Origin: Haliotis asinina
Taxonomy: Eukaryota > Mollusca > Gastropoda > Lepetellida > Haliotidae
DNA length: 64,000 nt
NCBI RefSeq assembly: GCF_037392515.1
Contig: NC_090288.1
Location: 7,743,501 to 7,807,500, forward strand
Direction: 5' to 3'
Shown here: positions 56,106-64,000 of the stretch, piece by piece
Numbering within the stretch: position 1 is the first letter of the stretch
Layout of the letters: every line of letters starts with the position of its first letter
Program-made: the position numbers and the translations under genes
Notes under the pieces: generated by a model
What the model was told of the DNA's origin: nothing
Database searches by the model: none
What the model saw: the letters and a program-made list of their open reading frames with translations, nothing else

Positions 56106-56439
56106 AAAAAAGAAAAAACTGGTGTTTGCTTTATTCGAAATGAGTGAAACGAGGACATGTAGAACTGGTGTTTCCATTCCCTTGGAGTTCGTCCTAAAGG
56201 TGGTCGACCGTATTTTTTTAGTGTAAAGTACAAAACATACCAGAATCGAAGCGTCGTCATTTTACTTATCCCACAAGCGAACTTGTTACCATTTACAAAC
56301 CGTAATTTCCTCGGTACCAGTGTGGCAAAGATATCGCCAATGTGACTTATATGAATCCACTCGTGCGGTATCTTTCTACAGTCAGTTTATTGTGAATGAG
56401 ATAAGGTCTATCGGCCCCTAGGCAACAATCGTTACAAGT
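56106..56439. other. No gene recognised
   Basis: Unassigned. Confidence 0.3.
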
Positions 56440-56582
56440 AAAGCAGTAGGTTAAAGCGATCGATCGTCAAGCCGAATACACCAGTTCGATTCCAACTCAT
56501 GGGTACAATGTGTAAGCCCATTTCTGGTGTCTCCCGCTGTGAATATTCCTAAACTCACTCACCCACCCAATCACTCATATAA
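56440..56582 (+). mobile_element. SINE-A, partly deleted
   Basis: AGTAGGTTAAAGCGATCGAT, CACCAGTTCGATTCCAACTC, GGGTACAATGTGTAAGCCC, ATTTCTGGTGTCTCCCGCTG, GAATATTCCTAAACTCACTC. The GGCGTAAAAC block is lost. Confidence 0.85.
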
Positions 56583-57282
56583 TCTTTCAATCATATGGCT
56601 TGGGGTAAAAATTAAATTCTAGCAATTCTGTAAAAGAAATACAGAAATTGCATGTGCTCCGTCTGTAAGCAAAGAATGGAACCGCCGGCGACCCGGTAAC
56701 ACATACAAGATAAACACAACGATGGAAATTGATGGTGATTCCGTCTTGGCTGCATCCATTATTAACTCACAGTGACGTTCCCTCGGGATCTCCTCGCCGT
56801 GTTAGGTGCTCAAGAACTTAGCTTGTATTCCACCAGTAATAGGGTAGAACCGTTAGAAAGTCACCCAGAGATTCATTTCCCTAAAACATCTAATTTACTG
56901 TGAAACAGACACGCAAATAACTGAACTTTTGATGTGAAAATCGAAGACCTTTACGTTCAGTTGTTTCTAATGTTATTGCTGAACAGTTCATGGATCTCGG
57001 AAATCTAGTGTTCCTGGCAGGCAGTGTGAAGAAATTGAAGTAGTATTTACATACAGAAACAAAAAGTAATAGTGAAAGTGGAAACTAGGATGGTGATGCC
57101 CTCTTTAAGTAACCCGAGCTTGTATGAGATTTCGCGTGACGGGAGAGTGGGTCAGCCTGGCGCTGGTTTAGTTTCAGTACGTCTAGTTGAAAGACTTTCG
57201 TGAGCACAATCACAATATAAGATCCAATATTGTAACATACCGGGTTAGGTGATCCTAGCGGTATGGCTGTTGAAAGAATGTG

Positions 57283-57283
<1 letters not shown>
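56583..57283. other. No gene recognised
   Basis: Only the start of the pyrimidine-rich region is notable. Confidence 0.3.
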
Positions 57284-57319
<36 letters not shown>

Positions 57320-57716
57320 GGGTGTCTCCCTCCCTGTCTATCTTTATCTTTGTCCCTCTCCTTTGTCTCTCTGTCTCTCTCAGGACCTCTCACTTTGTTT
57401 TCCGATCCTGTCTCTCTGTCTTCTCCACTTTCTCTTTTCTCTCTCTCCCTGTTCTTCCTCCCTTTGCCCCTTTCACATTGTCTCCCTTTGCCTCTCTCAC
57501 CATCACCCCGTCTTTCTATCTTTCCCTTTCTTCACTCTTTCCCTTTCTTCACTCTTTCCCTTTGTCCTATGTCTCTATAGATTTCTCACGATCCCAAATT
57601 GTCTGTCTTGTTCCCTCCCTATTTCTCTCTCTCTCTCTACCTCTCTCTCTCTATCTCTCTCTGTTTACCCTCTCTCTGTGTCTCTCTTACCCTCCTCCCA
57701 CCTCTCTCTCTCAGCA
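57284..57716. repeat. Polypyrimidine (CT)n tract, about 430 bp
   Basis: CTCTCT runs mixed with TTTC, CCCTG and TCTGT. Strand asymmetry is near complete, so it can form triplex (H-DNA). It generates 105-187-codon Ser/Leu-rich frames that are not genes. Confidence 0.95.
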
Positions 57717-58439
57717 CACGCACACAAAGCAATATTAAAGTACATTGATCATTCCCCCTTTATAAGGAATTGGCCTGCTTCAGTACCATTGATGAAAAAT
57801 TGTATTATCTGACGTCACTATAGTGTTAGTTGTTAACAAACCATAGATGAACACGTTTCTTCACTCCTTATATGATCAGCACCATTGAATATGGGAAATA
57901 GCGGTTCATTATTCTTTCCATGGCGATTCTGGCTTTTCCATAAATCAGCGTGGACCTAGCATTTTACTCACCAATAACAACATATCAGGAAAGGACTGAA
58001 TATTTATTTCATTCTACGGGGATAAAATACTTGAAAACCATTGTTCGTTTTACAAATGACACGCATACATTGTCTGTCTGTTCTTATCATTTCAAAGGGC
58101 TAAATATTTTGTATCATATCGTGTTTACTATGTCATTCATTGTTACTAACAATATTCCTTTGAGTGTAGTCAGTCAAAGCAATTGTGTTTACAAACGATT
58201 CATTGCTACCGTGCCATCAGTCCAGATAGAAATGAGCTTGTGGCAAGTATTGTCATGAGTGAAACGATTCAATCACGAAATAAAGATTACAAGGTCCGTT
58301 GAGTGTTCCCGGCACGAGATCGTATACTTCTCACCTTGCTTTCCAAATAATGGCAAATTGATCTACCATTCCATGGTACCACAGAATGGCAAAACGTAAA
58401 GTGATTTCCTGCAGGCATAACAGAGCGGTTTCATGAAGC
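57717..58439. other. No gene recognised
   Basis: The 102-codon frame at 57950-58258 starts at a non-ATG codon and has no motif. Confidence 0.35.
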
Positions 58440-58800
58440 GTTTAAGCCATGAAAGTACAAGATAAATAAGGCATAGTAGATTTTCTAATGGTTTAGTGAC
58501 TGCATTGTGTGTGTAAAAACAAAATGGCGCCGTTGTGGGCGGGACAGAAATTAGATAATTCAATATTCTTTAGTTGTATACAGGTTGTTTCTTAAATGAG
58601 GCATTACAGGATTATTTTAAGCAAGATACTGTGCCCTGTAAGTACAAGATAAATAAGGTGCAGGGAACTCTCTAATAGTTTAGTGACTGCAGAATGTGGG
58701 TTAAAACAAAATGGCGCCGACATGGCGAAGAATGGAGTAATTCAGGACTTGTTTTGTACGCAAGGTGTTATTTAAATTGTTCTTTGTAAATGTTTTGTTA
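58440..58800. repeat. Diverged tandem duplication, 187-bp period
   Basis: AAGTACAAGATAAATAAGG recurs at 58453 and 58640. TTTAGTGACTGCA and AACAAAATGGCGCCG follow at the same spacing in both. The conserved ATGGCGCC is palindromic in GGCGCC and resembles YY1/E2F-type sites (inference). Confidence 0.8.
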
Positions 58801-59773
58801 CATCTACGAGTAAAATTCGACAATTGACTACAGTAACGTAGAAAGTTAAAAAAGACTTCATGGAAATTTTGGGTACTTTGTTTTCGTGTTTCCAATTAGC
58901 AGGACCATAGACGACTCCTTATTGTGATCTGATTGTATAAAACGCGTTTATTATTGAGTAGAGCATTCCTGGGTTTGGTTCAGACCTAAAATTCCCGTCG
59001 TACTGGATACGGGTGTGATGGGGTGTCTGCGGTCACTCTACTCTGCAGAGTTGCGTCCCTTATGCGTACCAGGAACATGTTACCTGAGGCTTGCCAATAA
59101 TTTGCATGGGTTCGAATCCCACATCATTCCGGGCTGCCCGTCCCTAAACAGACATTGTGGGGTCACAATGAATCATAGTCATATATAACTTACTTACAGT
59201 TCTAAGTGACATTGAATCAAACTGTCCCACTTCATCAATGTTTGTTGTACATTTCTCTTTAACATAGCAGTAACAAGAACGGACTGGTCATATCGCAAGT
59301 TCGAAAATCCCATATAATCAAACATATGATGTTCACACTGAAATCATGAATTTATAATGAATTTCTGCTAGTTCAAGCCAGTCTCACAAGCACGCTTAGC
59401 GTTTGGCTTTTGACTGAAACTATCGATCGTAAATTGTACACTTTTTAAAAAGGATATGTTTATTGGCCTGATTACATTTTCTGAGCAGATGAGTTATTTT
59501 GGGGGGAAATGCGATAGATTCTACAAAGGATGACATTTGCAGAAATATGTGGACACGTTTTCGAACTGACACTTGATATGTGAGTCCTTCAACATTGCGT
59601 AATATCTTACAGCTACATATAGTCACTGATGTTTGAATTCCCTGTCACTGTAGGGCAGTGGGAGTAGCTTCAAAATATGAATTTAAATGTGCAGATGACT
59701 TTAGTATCTGTCAAAATATAACTACGAAAAAGACAATTTGAGAGTGTTAATGCACGTGCATATTATGTTGTTT
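58801..59773. other. No gene recognised
   Basis: GGGTTCGAATCCCACATC at about 59108-59126 is a lone B-box-like sequence without a matching A box. Confidence 0.3.
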
Positions 59774-59936
59774 AGAGGCGGCGAAGTTGCCTAGTGGTCA
59801 AAGCGTTCGGTCGTAATGCCAAAGGTCCGGGTTCGATTCCTCATGTGGATAGAACGTGTGAAGCCCATTTCTGATGTCTTCTTTATTGATATTGCTGGAA
59901 TATTATAAAAGTCGGCTTGAAACCACCCTTACTAGA
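59774..59936 (+). mobile_element. SINE-A, full length
   Basis: GAGGCGGCGAAGTTGCCTAG, TGGTCAAAGCGTTCGGTCGT, GGTCCGGGTTCGATTCC, AAGCCCATTTCTGATGTC, ATTGCTGGAATATTATAAAA. The tail is decayed (ACCCTTACTAG). Confidence 0.9.
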
Positions 59937-60840
59937 TTTCTGGTTTGTTAATGGGAATGTGATAACTTTGTGTCTGCTGATTCTGGGATCATCCGTCTCC
60001 GCCTAGCGGTCTGACGATATATACAAGAAACCAGTATCATTTGGCGCAATAGTTGCATGACAAACTGTCTTCGCTGGTACCATTCACTCTAGCCATGCCC
60101 CACGTCAGCAGTTTTGAAATCATTTGCTTAATTAAGTCACCATAGAACACTTAATCCGTCTAAGGAGTACATCTAATGTACAGCTGGACTGTAAAGAAGA
60201 TGGACGGCAAGAGATACGATGACATTCGCGGTCTGGTGTGAAATGTGAATACCTCATAACGTGCTCTGTGCCTACAGAAGGACCAGATCACACAACCAGT
60301 CATGTTATGGTGTAAATACGTTCCACTGATCTATAAGAGAATACACATAGGCCACGCGTTTATGCGTAAACTCTGCACACTTTTATGTATTTCTGAATAT
60401 CATACATAAAATATGGAGAAAATGTCCATATAGCACAACAGTTTTAAAAACATTAACATCCCTTTAAAGGTTAAAACGTTCAGATAGCGTATAATGTATT
60501 AGTGTTAACTTGAGTTTAATAATACAAACTGGCTGTTGTTGTGAGTGTTATGATCGCCATGGACATAAATCTTAATTACGTATCATATCTCAAGGCATGA
60601 GTTATGTGAATGTGAATATGTATGACATATCATGAATATTCATGAATACCAAGTAACCTTAAACATATGTTACTGATTATAATGAAAAAAGGTCGATAAT
60701 GTTCACGTCTGAGGCATACCTTGAGAGTTAAGTAAGAAAACAAGCCTGAAACACTCGCGAAATTGTGTTTTTGGGTAAGGACAATAGGTTGAAGAGATAG
60801 ATGGAATATGGCCGGCATCGGAGAGGAAAGGTATGAGTTC
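59937..60840. other. No gene recognised
   Basis: Unassigned, AT-rich toward 60400-60700. Confidence 0.35.
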
Positions 60841-61055
60841 TGAGTGAGTGAGTGACTTTAGTTTTACTCCGCACTCAGCAGTATTCCAGCTAAATGGCGG
60901 CGGCCTATAAATAATCGTGTCTAGACCAGACATTCCGGTGATCAACAACATGAGCATCGATCGGCAGAATTGGGGACTGATGACATTTGTCAACCAAGTC
61001 AGGGAGTCTGACAACCCGATCCCGTTTATGACACGCATGGTATGAATTCTGAAAA
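60841..61055 (-). mobile_element. SINE-B, nearly full length
   Basis: GAGTGAGTGAGTGAC tail side, TTTACTCCGCACTCAGCAG, GGCGGCGGCCTATAAATAAT, AACAACATGAGCATCGATCG, GTCAACCAAGTCAGGGAGTC, CAACCCGATCCCGTTTATGA. Confidence 0.92.
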
Positions 61056-61509
61056 TTACACAGTGGATTAACCGTTAGTAGATTAACCTTCAGAGAGGAG
61101 GGAGAAACAAACCACAAGTCAGAAAACATATCAGAGAAAGCCGTAAAACGCAGCTTCATCAAGAGCTGAGCGCCGTTTTTGCTATCATTAACATGAATTT
61201 TGAAGGTATTAACAGTGGTCGTAATTCAAGCTTAACATCTGTTACTGTTTCCTCGGTCACTTGATTGTCTGATTTGTTTACAGGCCACGGAAGTATGACA
61301 AGACTACTGTGTGACGTAATGTTTACCTTACGCAATCTGTGTGAATATCTGTGATACAGTTAGAGCAGGACATGCGCACCCTTTCACTTGGTATCATCAA
61401 CAATTCCTAGTTGTCCATTCATATAATTTTCCCTTTAAACAAATAGGAATCTTATTTTTACGAAAGTCAAGATCGGGTATTCTTAGCTGTCGTATTACAT
61501 TGCCTTCAG
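61056..61509. other. No gene; one dispersed-repeat copy
   Basis: GGACATGCGCACCCTTTCAC then TTGGTATCATCAACAATTCC at about 61369-61409 belongs to the 5706 repeat group. Confidence 0.4.
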
Positions 61510-61668
61510 TGACGGTGGGGTAGTCTAGTGGTTAAAGCGTTTGCTAGTCACGCCAAAGACCCATGTTCGATTCCCCACATGGATACAAAGTGTGGAGTCC
61601 ATTTCTGGTGCCCATATTGTTTGAATATTGCTAAAAGCCACAACAAAATGTACATACTCACACATATC
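61510..61668 (+). mobile_element. SINE-A, full length
   Basis: ACGGTGGGGTAGTCTAGTGG, TTAAAGCGTTTGCTAGTCAC, GTTCGATTCCCCACATGG, TCCATTTCTGGTGCCC, GAATATTGCTAAAAGCCACA. Confidence 0.92.
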
Positions 61669-62419
61669 TAGAATTTTTTGAGCTCATCGATTTGAATTTT
61701 CGTTAGTATCTCACACAAATAACACGTACTAAAAGTGGAAATCTTCGGCTACACCGAACTTTGTTCTGAATTACCCAGCACTGACGAGTTTAGGAACTCA
61801 ATATCACACGTACCGTGACCTCTGTCTATTATCGTGGAATTGTTATTGCAGGATGTACTAATCCAGCAGTTCCATTTTCGTCGGAAATGGTGCTCTTGTC
61901 AAATACACTGCACTGTGATGATTAGGCTGAGACAACACGCGTTAATGCGATGCATTTTAAAACAGTTTAGACATTAGCAGTAAGCACCATAGAATCTGGG
62001 TTGACGGGTCCGGTTGTATTTGTCGATTCAGCGAGTACAGTTCAGCATCCTTCAAGTGTGGTGATGGCTTAATGACAAGCGATGGTACTTGCTGTGTAGT
62101 CTCTGGTCACAGGGGACATTTTACCCGTGTGCGTGGGCGGGTTAGTAGTTACTGACGTAAATGCTAAAAGATCGACTAAAAATATTAATTTAAATGTCAC
62201 ATGCACTTAAGTAGAGTATTTGTCAAAATAGAAAAAGAATTAAAAGTGAATGTTGAGTAATATTGAATGTGAATGTTCTTATGTTTGTTTTTGAACGTCG
62301 TGCATAAGGATAGCCCAGTTTTCTAACCATTCTGGTCCAGGTAATGAGAGAATATGGACATTACGAACATCATCTGTGACACTCAACACTGTCTACAGTC
62401 GTGATTACATGGACCCAAA
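61669..62419. other. No gene recognised
   Basis: Unassigned. Confidence 0.35.
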
Positions 62420-62590
62420 TACCAGGTGTACATTTGTCCCGGGGGTATATTTACCCTAATGAGGTATTTAATGTCGTGTAAATCCATATACCCCGTGGGT
62501 ACATTTACCCCAGAGGGTATATTTGCCCTTGCTTCAGAGGTATATGGCAAATTTACTAAAGGTAGTATATTTGCGCCAGGGGGTATTTGA
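62420..62590. repeat. Minisatellite built on GGGTATATTTACCC
   Basis: Variants GGGGGTATATTTACCC, GGGTACATTTACCCC, GAGGGTATATTTGCCC and GGTAGTATATTTGCGCC recur at irregular spacing. Each is close to its own reverse complement. It lies on the 3' side of the LINE fragment. Confidence 0.7.
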
Positions 62591-62624
62591 TGCATATAAA
62601 TGCGATTTTAACGCTATACAGCAT

Positions 62625-63092
62625 TGATCTAGCTGTTTTGTTGGGCTGCGTTTGATCAGGCATTTGTCTGTTCATCTCAATCCCAAGATTTCTGACAGAA
62701 CTCCTTGGTGTATTCTGTGATGCTCCCATCAAAAGTGTTGGTGTTACCACTTTCGCAGGTTGGTGAGGGAAACCAAGGATCTTGAACTTAGTCTTGTCAT
62801 TGTTCAGTTTAAGAGAGTTGGATGACATCCATTATGGATCCCGGGATGCTAGTGATGTACAGTTCAAATTGAGAGATCGCATTCTGAATGTTGAGGGGTT
62901 CAATGTTGATGTACAGCTGTTGTTCAGCTACATAACTGTTGAAGAGAAGAGAATGTTTTCGTATCAGGATTCCGGGCGGTTGTTGTGTGCAAATGGAGAA
63001 AAGGACAGAGCCAAGGACCGATCCTTGGGGAACACCCCACGTCAGGTCAGTAGAGTGAGAATGAACATTGTCAACACGATCCGCTAAATAAG
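62625..63092 (-). mobile_element. LINE reverse transcriptase fragment (CR1/L2-like)
   Basis: The minus strand encodes the RT core: YLADRVDNVHSHS, then the GVPQGSVLG motif (about 63038-63012), RKHSLLFNSY, and AEQQLYINIEP where active elements have the catalytic ADD-TQLY box, so the Asp pair is lost. The next part (SNSLKLNNDKTKFKILGFP, then VTPTL and SSVRNLG) is in a different frame, shifted near 62825. Both ends are missing. GVPQGSVLG with a KTEF-like box fits the CR1/L2 group of non-LTR elements. It is inactive. Upstream it adjoins a Harbinger remnant in the same frame. Confidence 0.85.
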
Positions 63093-63650
63093 TGTAGACA
63101 TAGGTAAACCTGTATCTGTCATCACACTCTGTCTGCATGGTAATGGAGTACCACCCTTTCCTGTTGACGAAGTAGGCATGATACAGAGATGGAGCAATGA
63201 TCGAAATATGTATGGCATCTATAGCTACTGCACAGTTTGGGAATCCTCACTTTTAATGTATCCTCTTGTAAGATCTTTCCACTTATATACCTGACCATCT
63301 GAACAAACATCACGTCACATCGTCCACGTCACAGTCGTCATGGACGCACAGTGTCCATGTACAACTACACAGTGTCCAGTGAAAAGCCTGTCTGACCTGT
63401 GAAGAATGTTGACGGCGTTGGCAAATAGTCTTAAACACATCCCAAGTCATGCTGAAGTTTTGAAGCCTTTTGCTGATCATCGTAGGTTTCTTGAACTTCT
63501 TACCTCCATCATCAGCTTCGAGGCCTCACCCAGATGGGTTGCCCTCTAACAGATGATGATCCAACAGCAAGAATAATGATCTGGATGAGCTTAGCTCTCT
63601 CGCGATGTCGTCTTAATCTGCTTTGACTGCTATGATTGCAGCGATAGGGT
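63093..63650 (-). mobile_element. PIF-Harbinger transposase remnant
   Basis: On the minus strand, 63243-63095 reads FPNCAVAIDAIHISIIAPSL then FVNRKGWYSITMQ and RYRFTYV. This is the Harbinger (HARBI1-type) catalytic region, whose usual form is FPNC-GAIDGTHI-IAP---YVNRKG-HSINVQ. The first catalytic Asp is kept; the Gly after it is changed. Further upstream, RRHRERAKL and IWVRP (about 63625-63520) match the N-terminal segment, and QNFSMTWDVFKTIC the helix after it, in shifted frames. Stops and frame changes show it is dead. It ends where the LINE begins. Confidence 0.72.
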
Positions 63651-63768
63651 ATGTAAATAGTTACTGAAATATTCCAAATCAGTCGGTGCATGAAAACGCA
63701 ACCACAATTTGCCCTTTGCCAAATATACTCCCAGTTATATACTCCAAGGGATATTTCATGCATGTAAA

Positions 63769-64000
63769 GACCCATGAAGGTCTCGGGGTAGAATAGGCCT
63801 TCAGTAACCCATGCTTGCCATAAAAGGCGACTATGCTTGTCGCAAGAGGCGAATAACGGGATCGGGTGGTCAGGCTCGCTGACTTGATTGACACATGTCA
63901 TCGGTTCCCAGTTGCGCAGATCGATGTTGTTGATCACTGGATTGTCTGGTCCAGACTCGATTTTTTACAGACCGCCGCCATACAGCTGTAATATTGCTGA
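63769..64000 (+). mobile_element. SINE-B, cut by the window end
   Basis: ACCCATGAAGGTCTCGGGGT, TGCCATAAAAGGCGACTATG, GAATAACGGGATCGGGTGGT, ATCACTGGATTGTCTGGTCC and CTGTAATATTGCTGA at the last base. It looks intact up to the edge. Confidence 0.93.

Noticed and set aside
57249-57812. 187-codon and shorter Ser/Leu-rich frames
   Set aside because: They are translations of the polypyrimidine tract, open in several frames at once.
1-64000. Virus-derived or LTR-type elements
   Set aside because: I looked for long direct terminal repeats and for protease, integrase or capsid motifs and recognised none.

Overview
The window is animal nuclear DNA from a gastropod mollusc, most likely an abalone (Haliotis). 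Two SINE families dominate it. Both end in the same 3' tail (GGAATATTGCT, then a GCGGCGTAAAAC block, then ACTC repeats), which I associate with abalone genomes from general knowledge; I did no database search. Host genes are few, small and intron-split with GT-AG borders. About 45 recognisable SINE copies or fragments and many fold-back (MITE-like) elements account for most of the repeat content.

The clearest genes are two paralogues of a secreted cysteine-rich family, pointing toward each other. Gene 1 (+, 11788-13553) and gene 2 (-, 23164-21468) each have a signal-peptide exon, a phase-0 intron of about 1.2-1.3 kb and one exon with the mature protein. Their ten cysteines follow the prokineticin/astakine (MIT/colipase-like) spacing, with four intervals identical to vertebrate prokineticin. 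Gene 1 also carries a Met/Thr/Pro-rich mucin-like tail encoded by a coding minisatellite; gene 2 ends soon after its last cysteine. Both have poly(A) signals, and gene 1 has a TATA box. The shared architecture says they arose by duplication, and the family suggests secreted signalling or defence peptides.

1-11 kb holds SINEs, a mariner-like MITE and unassigned DNA. 11.7-23.2 kb is the gene pair with palindromic MITEs between. 26.4-28.6 kb has a minisatellite-bounded element and a 53-bp fold-back with a hammerhead-like core. 28.8-38.4 kb is a diverged tandem duplication of a 4-5 kb non-coding unit containing strongly conserved islands. 41-42.2 kb is a satellite split by a SINE, followed by a TATA promoter and an orphan signal-peptide exon. 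43.7-51 kb holds a tandem array, a large microsatellite next to a hairpin, and three possible minus-strand exons. 51-62 kb is mostly repeats and unassigned sequence. At 62.4-63.7 kb a degenerate LINE reverse transcriptase is joined to a PIF-Harbinger transposase remnant.

No rRNA, genuine tRNA, CRISPR array, LTR element or virus-derived gene was recognised. SINE-A below means the tRNA-headed family; SINE-B means the second family, which shares only the 3' tail. All similarities were judged by eye.
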